Assembly: GCA_016711435.1 (NCBI GenBank)
Contig: JADJSY010000068.1
Location: forward strand, 1 to 37,815
Origin: Lewinellaceae bacterium
GTDB taxonomy: Bacteria > Bacteroidota > Bacteroidia > Chitinophagales > Saprospiraceae
Length of the DNA: 37,815 bases
Direction: 5' to 3'
This document shows, piece after piece, positions 17,344 to 26,598 of the stretch. The position numbers and the translations under genes are program-made. Below the pieces are notes generated by a model. It was given only the letters and a program-made list of their open reading frames with translations, did no database searches and was not told where the DNA came from. Each line of letters opens with the position of its first letter. The stretch's first letter is position 1.

Positions 17344-19785
17344 ATGCTAAAAAATTTCATCCGAACCGCCTTCCGCAATTTCCGCCGCAACGGATTGTAC
17401 ACCTCCCTCAACCTCGCCGGTTTAACCGTCGGTTTTGCCGGGTTTTTGTTGCTCGGCTTGTACATCACCGACGAACTGCGTTTCGATGCCCTGCACACCA
17501 AGGTCGACCGGATTTACCGGCTGGTGGAAGAAAAGACCGATGCGGACGGCAAAACAACGCGGGTGGCCGCCACTTCCTATCTGGCCGCCGAACGGGGCAA
17601 ACAAGACCTGCCGGAAATCGCCGAAGTGGTGAAGATCGGGGCTTCCGGGCGCTCCAACGTGTATACCACCGATCCCAAGCAAGCATTCCACGAAGTCATC
17701 TGGCACGCCGACGGCTCTTTTGGACAAGTATTTGATTTTCAATGGCTATTGGGCGATCCAAAGACGGCGTTCGTGGCCCCCAATTCGGTGGTGCTGACCC
17801 GTGAATTTGCCCGCCGCCTGTTTGGCACCGACCAGGTGTTGGGCAAAGCACTGACTGTCGAAGACTACCAACCGCTTACGGTGACCGGCGTACTGGAAGA
17901 TTTCCCCAAGAACTCGTCCATTCATTTTAATCTGGCGGTCTCGACGGCCACCTATGATGAGGACGAGCGGTTCCAGGAGGCGAAAGTGGGCGACTGGACG
18001 TCTAACAACTTTCCGACCTGGGTGCTGCTGCAACCGGACGCCAACCCCGCTGCGGTGGAGACGAAACTCAACACCCTGATCGCTGCCAATACGCCGGCCG
18101 GCCAGACCCAGAAACGCCACCACAGCCTGTTGCCGATGCGCGACATCCATTTCAAGGGAACGGGTATCGAAGGGCTGAGCGACCGTATGGCGAACGCCGC
18201 CTACGTGACCGTGCTGACGCTGGTCGCGCTGTTTTTGCTGGGCATTGCCTGCATCAACTACATCAACCTGACCACGGCCCGTGCCGCCGGACGGGGCAAG
18301 GAAGTGGGCGTGCGCAAAGTGGTGGGCGCCGGACAAAGGCACATGATCGGGCAGTTTTTGACCGAGACCTATTTGCTGGTGACCGCCGCCTTCGTACTGG
18401 CGGTGGTTTCACTACAATTGATACTCCCCGCTTTCAATGAATTTGCCGGTAAAGCCTTGATGCTCAACGCTTCTACCGATCCGACGATCTGGGCGAGTGC
18501 GGCGGGAACCGCTTTGTTGGTGGGCCTGTTGGCGGGTATTTATCCGGCCATGTACCTGGCGCGGCTGCGGCCCACGATCTTGTTCAAAAACATACTGCCC
18601 GGCAACTGGTGGGAGTTTTCCCTGCGCAAAGGCCTGGTAGTAGCCCAGTTTGGTCTGTCTGCCCTGCTGATGATTGCCACTGGCATTGTCTGGCGGCAGA
18701 TGCGCTTTCTGGAAAATAAAGACCTCGGCTTTACCCGCGACCAATTGGTGGTCGTGGACATCAACAGCGGCAAGGTGCGGCGCGATTTTCAGACAGTTAA
18801 GGCGGGCTACGCCCAAATTCCGGGCGTAGAAGCGGTCAGCGTAACTTCCAGAGTGCCAGGCGAATGGAAGGTTCTGCCGCAGGTAGTCGTCAGCCGGGAA
18901 GGTGCGGACCTGCATGCCGAAACGAAAACCGCCTCGTTGATCCTGGCGGATGAGGATTTCCTGAACACCTACCAGGTGCCATTGTTGTCGGGGCGCAATT
19001 TTGAACCCAACGGAACAGATTCTGCGGCGGTCATGCTCAATGAAAGCGCCGCCGCCCTGCTGGGCATCACCGAACCCAGTGGGCAATGGATCACCATCCC
19101 TTCGGCGATCTTTTCCGGTACCAATTACCCCATGGACCAACCGTTTAAGGCCCAGGTGGTCGGCATCGTGCGCGATTTTCACTTCCGCAGCTTACGCGAA
19201 AAAATTGCGCCCCTGGTACTGGGCGCCCGCCGCAATCCGGTGCATGCCATCGACTATTTTACGGTGCGCATACAGGCGGCCAATGCGCAGGCAGTGCTGC
19301 CCCGTCTGGAAGAAGTCCTCCGCGCCACCGATCCCGGCCATCAGTTCGAGTGGCATTTCCTGAACGAGCAGTGGGCCTTGTTTTACCGGGAGGACGTGCG
19401 CCGGCAAAAAATCCTGACCGCTTCGGCGGGCGGGGCGATCTTCATTGCCTGCCTGGGTTTGTTCGGCCTGGCTACCTTTGCTGCCGAGCGGCGGCGTAAG
19501 GAAATCGGCATCCGCAAAGTGCTGGGCGCGAGCCTGGGCAGCATCACCGGACTACTGACCCGCGACTTCCTGAAATTGGTGGTAATCGGCCTCTTCATTG
19601 CCTCGCCCGTCGCCTGGTGGGCGATGAATAAATGGCTCTCCGATTTTGCTTACCGCATCGAGATGGAATGGTGGATGTTCGTACTGGCGGGCGCGGCAGC
19701 AATGGTCATCGCATTGGTAACGGTGGGTGGACAGGCCATGAAAGCCGCACTAGCCGATCCAGCCAAATCTTTAAAATCTGAATAA
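17344..19785 (+). CDS. MacB/FtsX-type ABC transporter permease (paralog 1)
   Basis: An 813-aa inner-membrane permease of the large Bacteroidota type with two MacB-like periplasmic domains and two FtsX membrane units. Residues 22-45 are the first membrane helix (LNLAGLTVGFAGFLLLGLYI), followed by a periplasmic MacB_PCD-like domain, then a helix block from about 283 with the signature GKEVGVRKVVGAG. A second periplasmic part follows, and a second helix block has RRKEIGIRKVLGAS near residue 718. The C-terminus is ALADPAKSLKSE. Such proteins work with a separate MacB/LolD-type ATPase in mechanotransmission or export; no ATPase is in this window. It is the first of three consecutive permease genes, 4 nt before the next. 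Substrate is unknown. Confidence 0.92.
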   Translation: MLKNFIRTAFRNFRRNGLYTSLNLAGLTVGFAGFLLLGLYITDELRFDALHTKVDRIYRLVEEKTDADGKTTRVAATSYLAAERGKQDLPEIAEVVKIGASGRSNVYTTDPKQAFHEVIWHADGSFGQVFDFQWLLGDPKTAFVAPNSVVLTREFARRLFGTDQVLGKALTVEDYQPLTVTGVLEDFPKNSSIHFNLAVSTATYDEDERFQEAKVGDWTSNNFPTWVLLQPDANPAAVETKLNTLIAANTPAGQTQKRHHSLLPMRDIHFKGTGIEGLSDRMANAAYVTVLTLVALFLLGIACINYINLTTARAAGRGKEVGVRKVVGAGQRHMIGQFLTETYLLVTAAFVLAVVSLQLILPAFNEFAGKALMLNASTDPTIWASAAGTALLVGLLAGIYPAMYLARLRPTILFKNILPGNWWEFSLRKGLVVAQFGLSALLMIATGIVWRQMRFLENKDLGFTRDQLVVVDINSGKVRRDFQTVKAGYAQIPGVEAVSVTSRVPGEWKVLPQVVVSREGADLHAETKTASLILADEDFLNTYQVPLLSGRNFEPNGTDSAAVMLNESAAALLGITEPSGQWITIPSAIFSGTNYPMDQPFKAQVVGIVRDFHFRSLREKIAPLVLGARRNPVHAIDYFTVRIQAANAQAVLPRLEEVLRATDPGHQFEWHFLNEQWALFYREDVRRQKILTASAGGAIFIACLGLFGLATFAAERRRKEIGIRKVLGASLGSITGLLTRDFLKLVVIGLFIASPVAWWAMNKWLSDFAYRIEMEWWMFVLAGAAAMVIALVTVGGQAMKAALADPAKSLKSE

Positions 19786-19789
19786 AATT

Positions 19790-22213
19790 ATGATATTTAA
19801 TCATTTCAAAATGGCATGGCGCAGCCTAAGCAGCCGCCGTATGTATAGTGCGCTCAATATTGCTGGGTTGGCTTTGGGTATTACTGCCTTTGCTTTGATG
19901 CTACAATACGTTAGTTTGGAGCAAAGTGTCAATCGGTTTCACACGAAACTACCTCAGATGTACCGTGTTTTGTGCCAAAGTTCAGATGGGAAATCATGGC
20001 CGGAGGTAGAACCTGGTTGGGGAACAAAATCAATGGAAAATTTCCCTGAAATCAAGGCATTTTGCCGATTTGGGGATGGGATTGGCCAAGGGATTGTCAA
20101 AAATGAGTCGAAAAACCTATCTTATCGGGAGAAGAATGTCTGCTATGGAGAAGGCAATTTCTTTGAGTTCTTCAGTTTCCCTGTGATTCAAGGAGATGCT
20201 TCCGCATTAAAGCAGCCCGATGTGGTTTTTATTTCAAAATCGTATGCTATAAAATATTTTGGGCAAGAAAACTCCTTGGGAAACCCTTTGATTTTATATA
20301 ATCAATTTGGAAACCATCGCTACATCGTAGGAGGCGTTTTTGAAGACATGGGTGAAAATTCGGATATCCGCTTTGACATGGTTTTTTCCTTGGAAACCTT
20401 GAAAAACGAAGCCAACCTGAACGAAAACGGCTGGGCTAGGTTGGATAATCTGGATGCTCAATTCACCAATATGTTTTTCCTGCTCGACCAGCATTCGGAT
20501 CCGGTGGCATTGGAGCAAAAATTGACTGCCTTGCGTCGCAACCTCCAACCTGAAAAAGATGCGGTGTCCTTCCGACTTCAAGCATTTGGGGAAACACATT
20601 TGGCAGTTAGTTTTAGCGACAATTTGTTCCACACAGGCAATGTTCGGTACGTTTACATGCTGGCCGGTATTGGATTCTTGATCCTGCTCATTGCTTGGTT
20701 TAACTACGTCAATCTAAGCACCGCCAATGCCCTCCGCCGAGCCAAAGAAGTGGGCGTTCGGAAGGCTATCGGAGCAAGTAAAGGCACATTGATTGCCCAG
20801 TTTCTGAGCGAGACACTGGTGGTCAACGTACTGGCCATAGCCTTGGCAGTTTTATTAACTGTTGCATTTCAACCGCTTTTCAACCATGTCATCGGCAAAA
20901 CCCTTGACCTGTCCGCACTATTCCAAACCCATGTCTGGCTTTATGGTTTGGGTGCGTTGTTCTTAGGCTCGCTTTTATCTGGTGCTTTTACAGCCAATGC
21001 CATTGCACGCTACAATCCGGTAGAAACCCTAAGAGGCAAACTGACTAAATCCGTCAGTGGGTTGCGGTTGCGCCAAACATTGGTGGTGGCACAATTTGGC
21101 ATTTCTACGGTATTGATCTTATTTACAGTAGTGATATACAGCCAATTAAAATACATGCAAAACAAAGAATTGGGCATCAATACCGAGCAATTGCTGGTGA
21201 TCAGAGGGCCAGAAATAGGTCGAGATAGCACTTACAAATTTAGAAAAACAGGGTTTGGGAACGCCATCGCCACCCAGAATTTTGTACAGGATTATTGTGC
21301 AACGGGTAGTGTGCCAAGTGAGGGTTATAATTTTGCTACCGCTGGGTTTACCTCCCCAAAATCTAAGCCCAATGACGAGGAAAAATCATACAATTTTGCC
21401 ATCATCGGCGAGCGATTCTTGGATGTATATGGATTGCAATTGCGTGCAGGGCGCAATTTCACTGGTGCCGAATGCAATATAGAATGGAATGACAATAGCA
21501 AAATTTTGGTCAATGAAAAAGCCCTCGCATCGCTGGGATTAACAGCAGAAGAGGCCCTCACGACAAAAATAAAATGGGACGAGCGATACCTAGACATAGT
21601 AGGCGTGGTGAAAGATTACCACCATACGAGTTTGCAAAAACCGATTGAGCCAATCTTGTACTATCCGCAAAACAACAGTGCCTACTTTACCGTAAGGCTT
21701 ACGGCCAACGATTTGCCAGCAAAAATCTCCGCCATAGAAAAAATATATGGGCAGTATTTTAGTGGAAATCCATTTGAATATTTCTTTGCCGACGATAATT
21801 TTCAAAAAGCATACCTCAGCGAACAGCAATACTCGTGGTTGTTTGTGGCGGCATCCTTATGGGCCATATTTATTGCCTGCTTGGGCTTATTTGGGTTGGT
21901 TTCTTTCACTATTGAATCAAAAGTAAAAGAAATCGGCATCCGAAAAGTACTCGGGGCCTCGGTCGCGGGCATCACCGGTCTTTTGGCCAAAGGCTTTTTG
22001 AAACTCGTTGTCGTCGCTATCATCATTGCCTCGCCCCTTGCCTATTATTTCATGCAACGCTGGCTCTCGGATTTTGCCTACCGCATTGATATTCAGTGGT
22101 GGATGTTTGTGGCGGCAGGCGCGGCGGCGGTGCTGATCGCGTTTTTGACGGTCGCCATTCAGAGTGTGCGGGCGGCGTTGGCTAACCCGGTGAAAAGTTT
22201 GCGGAGCGAGTGA
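19790..22213 (+). CDS. MacB/FtsX-type ABC transporter permease (paralog 2, mosaic)
   Basis: An 807-aa permease with the same two-unit layout as its neighbours: first helix LNIAGLALGITAFALMLQYV, then AKEVGVRKAIGAS near residue 318 and VKEIGIRKVLGAS near residue 711. By eye, the first 2.1 kb is clearly more AT-rich and uses different codons from the two flanking paralogs. From about 21,940 to the end it becomes GC-rich, and its last 50 nt are almost identical to the end of paralog 3 (QSVRAALANPVKSLRSE in both). That pattern suggests gene conversion or a chimeric origin. It starts 4 nt after paralog 1 and is cotranscribed. The ATPase partner must be elsewhere. Confidence 0.92.
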   Translation: MIFNHFKMAWRSLSSRRMYSALNIAGLALGITAFALMLQYVSLEQSVNRFHTKLPQMYRVLCQSSDGKSWPEVEPGWGTKSMENFPEIKAFCRFGDGIGQGIVKNESKNLSYREKNVCYGEGNFFEFFSFPVIQGDASALKQPDVVFISKSYAIKYFGQENSLGNPLILYNQFGNHRYIVGGVFEDMGENSDIRFDMVFSLETLKNEANLNENGWARLDNLDAQFTNMFFLLDQHSDPVALEQKLTALRRNLQPEKDAVSFRLQAFGETHLAVSFSDNLFHTGNVRYVYMLAGIGFLILLIAWFNYVNLSTANALRRAKEVGVRKAIGASKGTLIAQFLSETLVVNVLAIALAVLLTVAFQPLFNHVIGKTLDLSALFQTHVWLYGLGALFLGSLLSGAFTANAIARYNPVETLRGKLTKSVSGLRLRQTLVVAQFGISTVLILFTVVIYSQLKYMQNKELGINTEQLLVIRGPEIGRDSTYKFRKTGFGNAIATQNFVQDYCATGSVPSEGYNFATAGFTSPKSKPNDEEKSYNFAIIGERFLDVYGLQLRAGRNFTGAECNIEWNDNSKILVNEKALASLGLTAEEALTTKIKWDERYLDIVGVVKDYHHTSLQKPIEPILYYPQNNSAYFTVRLTANDLPAKISAIEKIYGQYFSGNPFEYFFADDNFQKAYLSEQQYSWLFVAASLWAIFIACLGLFGLVSFTIESKVKEIGIRKVLGASVAGITGLLAKGFLKLVVVAIIIASPLAYYFMQRWLSDFAYRIDIQWWMFVAAGAAAVLIAFLTVAIQSVRAALANPVKSLRSE

Positions 22214-22263
22214 TTGTACAGTTTCAAAACATTGATTTTCGACGAACTAAAAAATTCGGGACG

Positions 22264-24681
22264 ATGCTAAAAAACAATCTGCTCCTCGCTTTTCGAGCGC
22301 TCAAAACCAACGGCGGCTACACGCTGATTAATCTCGCCGGGTTGAGTATCGGCCTGGTCTCTTGCCTGCTCATCGTGCTGTACATCAGCCACGAACTGAG
22401 TTTCGATGGGTTTCACAGCAAAAAAGAGCGTATTTACCGCATCAACTATGATGTCATGATGGGCGGCAAGCAAACGGTGTCGCCTTCCGTGCCCGTTTTT
22501 GTAGCGCCCCAATTGAAAAACCAGTTCCCGGAAATCGAGGACGCTACGCGGTTTTCGAGCGAATGGCGGCCCCGCACCATCCGGCACGGCGAAACCATGT
22601 TCGACGAATCGGGCTTTTGTTACGCCGACCCCAATTTTTTCAACGTGCTGGATTTCAAAGCCGTGCAAGGCGATCTTTCCACCGCGTTGAGCCGCCCCAA
22701 CACGCTCGTCATCACGGAGAAAATGGCGCACAAATACTTCGGAAACGTTTCGCCGCTGGGCAAACAACTCAATTTCAATAACAAAAAAGACTACGAAATC
22801 GTGGCGGTCGTGGAAAACATACCAGCCAATTCGCACTTCTCGTTCAATTTTTTGACCTCGCATTACAGTCTCGACGATTTCGCTGCCGCAGAAAACAAGG
22901 TAGAATGGAACAACCCCAACTATACCACATGGCTGCTGTTGCGCCCCGGCACGGACCCCGCAGCCCTCGCCGCGAAAATTGAAAAATGGGTCAACCCCGA
23001 AGCCGACCCCGACCAAAACACCCTGCACCTGCCGCTGGAGCCGCTCACAGCGGTGCATTTCAACACGCAAGCGTTCAACTTTTCCAATCAACTCCGCATC
23101 ACTGACCGCAGTTACCTCGGCATTTTCGGGGTGGTCGCTGCGCTGATTTTGGGGATGGCCTGCGTCAATTATGTCAACCTGACCACTGCCCGCGCCTCGA
23201 TGCGAGCCAAAGAAGTGGGCATTCGCAAAGCAGTCGGAGCGCAAAGGGGGCAATTGATGTGGCAGTTTTTGAGCGAATCGTTTTTGTTGTTGCTGCCGGC
23301 GGTGCTGATTTCGGTCGGTTTGGCGCGGGCGTTTTTGCCGACGTTGAATGCTTTGCTCGCTCAGGAAATCCAGTTCCGGTTGTTGGAAGCGCGATTTTTG
23401 GCAGGAATCGGGGCGGGCTGGTTGCTGCTTTCCGTGTTGGCCGGACTTTACCCGGCCTTCATGTTGGCGCGTTTCAGGCCGATGACCGTCCTGAAAGGGC
23501 AGTCGGTCCAGCAAAGCATGGTTGGAATGACGCTGCGCCGGGGGCTGGTTATTTGCCAATTTGCCATTTCGACCATGCTGATTGTCGGCGTCATCGTTGT
23601 GCGCGCGCAACTCGATTTTATGCAAACGAAAAAACTCGGCCTGGACAAAGAGCAAGTTATCCTTTTGCGGGGCAATGTTGAATTGTTAAGCCGTCTTGAG
23701 CCTTTTTGCGAACGGCTGCGGGCATTGAGCGGTGTCGAATCGGTGGCACGCGCCGGGCGTTCGCCGTTCGAGACCGTCATCGGCAACGGTTTTTCGCTCG
23801 ACCCCAACCCTGCCGACGGTAGCGACTGGCACATGGTGGGGGGCATTGCCGCCGATGTCTATTATTTGCAAACACTTGGTATTCAATTGCTTGCAGGGCG
23901 CAATTTCGACCCCACAAAAATTCGGGGCGACAGCACCATCAACGAATTCATGGTCAATGAAGCCTTTTTGCGGCATTATAACCTCACGGCAGAGGAAGTG
24001 GTCGGGCGGAAATGCTTGCTCGGCAACTCGGCGCAGCGCGGGCCGGGCACCATCGTAGGCGTGGTGGCCGATTTTCATACCGCTTCGCTCCGGGGGAAAG
24101 TGGAACCGGTTGTGCTTTTCAACGAACCGGGATTGCTTCACTTTGCCTCGGCACTGGTGCGGGTCGGCAAGGGACAGGACATGGCGAAGGTGCTGTCGCA
24201 AGTGGAAAACGTGTGGAAATCGGTGGCGCCCATGCGCCCTTTCAATTGCATCTTTCTCGACGAACAATACGACGCGCTCTACCGCACCGAACAGCGTATG
24301 GGTTCGTTGATGTCGTTTTTTTCGGGGTTTGCCATTTTGGTGGCCTGTTTGGGGTTGTTTGGCCTCGTAACCTTCATGGCCGAGCGGCGCATGAAGGAAA
24401 TCGGCATCCGCAAGGTGCTGGGCGCCTCGGTGGCCGGCATCACGGGCATGTTGGCAAAAGACTTTCTAAAACTGGTCGTTGTGGCGATTTTTATTGCATC
24501 GCCGATTGCCTGGTGGGCGATGAACCAATGGCTGGCCGATTTCGCCTACCGCATCGATCTGCAATGGTGGATGTTTGTAGCGGCGGGTTTGGCGGCGGTA
24601 GCCATAGCGTTTTTGACAGTGAGTTTTCAGAGTGTGCGGGCGGCGTTGGCGAACCCGGTGAAGTCATTACGTTCCGAATGA
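22264..24681 (+). CDS. MacB/FtsX-type ABC transporter permease (paralog 3)
   Basis: A permease of about 805 aa. The ATG at 22264 (MLKNNLLLAFRALKTNGGYT) aligns with the starts of the other two paralogs; the frame is open upstream to a GTG at 22210 that overlaps the stop of paralog 2, but this would add an unmatched 18-residue tail. The first helix is INLAGLSIGLVSCLLIVLYI, with FtsX signatures AKEVGIRKAVGAQ and MKEIGIRKVLGAS and a final QSVRAALANPVKSLRSE. GC-rich like paralog 1. It lies 50 nt after paralog 2, last of the three-gene run, and is convergent with a small gene 22 nt beyond its stop. Family certain, substrate unknown. Confidence 0.92.
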   Translation: MLKNNLLLAFRALKTNGGYTLINLAGLSIGLVSCLLIVLYISHELSFDGFHSKKERIYRINYDVMMGGKQTVSPSVPVFVAPQLKNQFPEIEDATRFSSEWRPRTIRHGETMFDESGFCYADPNFFNVLDFKAVQGDLSTALSRPNTLVITEKMAHKYFGNVSPLGKQLNFNNKKDYEIVAVVENIPANSHFSFNFLTSHYSLDDFAAAENKVEWNNPNYTTWLLLRPGTDPAALAAKIEKWVNPEADPDQNTLHLPLEPLTAVHFNTQAFNFSNQLRITDRSYLGIFGVVAALILGMACVNYVNLTTARASMRAKEVGIRKAVGAQRGQLMWQFLSESFLLLLPAVLISVGLARAFLPTLNALLAQEIQFRLLEARFLAGIGAGWLLLSVLAGLYPAFMLARFRPMTVLKGQSVQQSMVGMTLRRGLVICQFAISTMLIVGVIVVRAQLDFMQTKKLGLDKEQVILLRGNVELLSRLEPFCERLRALSGVESVARAGRSPFETVIGNGFSLDPNPADGSDWHMVGGIAADVYYLQTLGIQLLAGRNFDPTKIRGDSTINEFMVNEAFLRHYNLTAEEVVGRKCLLGNSAQRGPGTIVGVVADFHTASLRGKVEPVVLFNEPGLLHFASALVRVGKGQDMAKVLSQVENVWKSVAPMRPFNCIFLDEQYDALYRTEQRMGSLMSFFSGFAILVACLGLFGLVTFMAERRMKEIGIRKVLGASVAGITGMLAKDFLKLVVVAIFIASPIAWWAMNQWLADFAYRIDLQWWMFVAAGLAAVAIAFLTVSFQSVRAALANPVKSLRSE

Positions 24682-24703
24682 TATATATTGAGGTCAATCA
24701 CTG

Positions 24704-24951
24704 TCATGCCTGTATTTGTGTCATACGGAGTCTTGCGCGGGACTTAGCCAGTCGCACGATATGTTCTAAAATAAAGTAATGATTTAATTCTTCTTTTTCA
24801 ACGGGCGTTAAGCCGTCCTGCTGCTTTTTTCTAAGAGCACCTCTACGCGTGCTTGTATATGAGCAGGCGCATGAAAGGCAAGTACCTTGGCTGGGTCCAG
24901 TGCAGCCATAAAATCAGCCAGGCTGTCATAAATATTTTGATAAGCAATCAT
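24704..24951 (-). CDS. Small conserved-looking protein of unknown function (one apparent frameshift)
   Basis: Read on the minus strand from the ATG at 24951, MIAYQNIYDSLADFMAALDP continues through AKVLAFHAPAHIQARVEVLLEK. If one A is added to the A6 run at 24825-24830, it continues as KQQDGLTPVEKEELNHYFIL and EHIVRLAKSRARLRMTQIQA to a TGA at 24704-24706. The joined protein is about 83 aa, helical and charged, and both halves look like one small soluble protein of a type I have met as hypothetical in related genomes. I cannot name a function. Without the correction it ends early at 24808. It is convergent with permease paralog 3. The frame could also start upstream at 25068, but that would add an atypical N-terminus. 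Confidence 0.6.
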
Positions 24952-25063
24952 GCTTACAAAGATACCGACATTTACTGAAGACAACCAAAATTCCAAAGGC
25001 GCTACTTTTAGCCTCTTTTCAAACCTTTTCCCGCACAACAAAAAGTCAACAAAGCCCATTGAC

Positions 25064-25086
25064 ACCAATAACCAATAACTAATAAC
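25064..25086. repeat. Short tandem-word repeat (AACCAAT type), second copy
   Basis: The words CCAATAA, CCAATAA and CTAATAA are repeated in tandem, 5 nt before the start codon of the MBL nuclease gene. It is nearly the same as 3726-3754. Its place next to a start codon means it forms part of that gene's leader. Confidence 0.55.
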
Positions 25087-25091
25087 GAGAT

Positions 25092-26508
25092 ATGAAAATC
25101 AAATTTTGTGGTGCAGCCCGTGAAGTAACCGGTTCGGCGCACCTGCTGATACTGGACGACGGTACCCAAATCCTGCTCGATTGCGGATTGTACCAGGGCG
25201 GCGACGACGATGGGCGCGCTGGCGACGACAGCCCGCTCACCGGATTTAATGAAAAATGGCTGTTTGATCCGAAGGAGATCAAATGTCTGGTGTTGAGCCA
25301 TGCGCACATCGACCATACCGGGCGTGTACCCAAATTGGTGCGCGACGGTTTTCAGGGCAAAATATACAGCACCCACGCTACCCGCGACCTCTGCGCGCTG
25401 ATGCTGATGGACAGCGCCAAAATACAGGAATCGGACACGGAGCGCTACAACCGCAAAAAGGGTTTTGACGAGCCGGAACGCGCGCCGCTGTATGAAATGG
25501 AAGACGTGAGCCGGACGATGGGCCAGTTTGTCAGTTATAGTTACGAACAATGGTTTTATATCCACCCAATGTGCGGGTGATGTACCGCGATGCCGGGCAT
25601 ATCCTGGGCAGCGCTTCCGTCAATCTGGAAATTAAGGAAGGCGACCGCACCATCCGGCTTGCTTTTACCGGGGACATTGGCCGGCCCCACAGAACTATAT
25701 TAGACGATCCGCTACCTATGCCGGATGCCGATTACATTATTTGTGAAAGCACATACGGCGACCGCGACCACGAAGCGGCGCCGAACGAGATCGAACATTT
25801 TCTGCGCATCGTACACGAAACCTGTATCGAAAAAAAAGGTAAACTCATCATTCCCGCTTTTTCAGTCGGTCGTACGCAGGAGATCGTTTACATGCTCGAC
25901 CAACTCTGGCATGCCGGGCGGCTGCCTAAAGTGCCGGTGTATGTGGACAGCCCTTTAGCGGTGAATGCGACGGAGGTGTTCGTCAATCACCCGGAGTGTT
26001 TCGACGCCGATGTACACCGTTATATGCTGGAAAATGAAAACCCTTTCGGTTTCAACGACCTGTTTTATCTGCGCAGCGTAGAGGCTTCCAAGCAACTCAA
26101 CGAAAGCCGCCAGCCCTGTATCATTATTTCGGCTTCCGGTATGATGAACGCAGGCCGTATACGCCACCACCTGCTAAACAACATTGAAAACAAACGGAAT
26201 ACGTTCCTCATTGTGGGTTATTGCGCCCCCAATACGCCTGGCGGGCGTTTGCGCGAAGGCGCGAAAAGTATGCACATCATGGGCCAGTTCAAACAGGTGC
26301 TGGCCGATGTAGAAACGATGGATTCCTTTTCCGCCCACGGCGACCGCGGCGAAATGGCCGATTTCTTGAACAACCAGAAGGGGACCTGCCAGAAAATATG
26401 GCTCGTACACGGTACCCTCGACCGGCAGGAAAAATGGCGCGATTATTTGCTGGAAAAGGGTTTAAAGCGGTGGATATTCCGGTGTTGGGGGAAGTGGTGG
26501 ATATTTGA
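25092..26508 (+). CDS. MBL-fold beta-CASP RNA/DNA hydrolase (RMMBL type; two apparent frameshifts)
   Basis: A cytoplasmic zinc nuclease of about 472 aa of the CPSF-73-like beta-CASP group, which process or degrade RNA. Motifs in order are SHAHIDHTG (the HxHxDH zinc site), GHILGSASV, FTGDIGR, ESTYGDRDH, IPAFSVGRTQEIVY, YVDSPLAV, ISASGMMNAGRIRHH, GYCAPNTPGGRL and SFSAHGDRGEM, then LVHGTLDRQEKW. Frame breaks occur at 25565-25567 (CCC where CCCC restores HPNVRVMYRDAG) and at 26461-26463 (TTT where TTTT restores GFKAVDIPVLGEVVDI). With both, the gene ends at the TGA at 26508; uncorrected, the second half reads on to 26602 with an unrelated tail. All active-site motifs are present, so an active enzyme is likely and the breaks probably sequence errors. 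Confidence 0.9.
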
Positions 26509-26548
26509 AAAAGAAAAAATAAATAATTGTGTTAATTTTAAAGGATTA

Positions 26549-26590
26549 AAATTTAGTTTTGTCTGTAATTGTATACTCAAAACTAAATTT
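26549..26590. promoter_or_regulatory. Inverted repeat carrying back-to-back -7-like boxes upstream of the RHS locus
   Basis: A perfect 13-bp inverted repeat (AAATTTAGTTTTG with CAAAACTAAATTT, 16-nt spacer) lies 8 nt before the first RHS-locus gene. Each arm contains TAGTTTTG, a match to the Bacteroidota -7 box TAnnTTTG. It could be a promoter with an overlapping regulator site, or a terminator after the MBL gene. Confidence 0.45.
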
Positions 26591-26598
26591 ACCCTTAA

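Noticed and set aside
22267..23655. 462-aa minus-strand ORF opposite permease paralog 3
   Set aside because: Antisense shadow of a GC-rich gene; the translation is rich in His, Gln and Arg with no structure, typical of a reversed coding frame.
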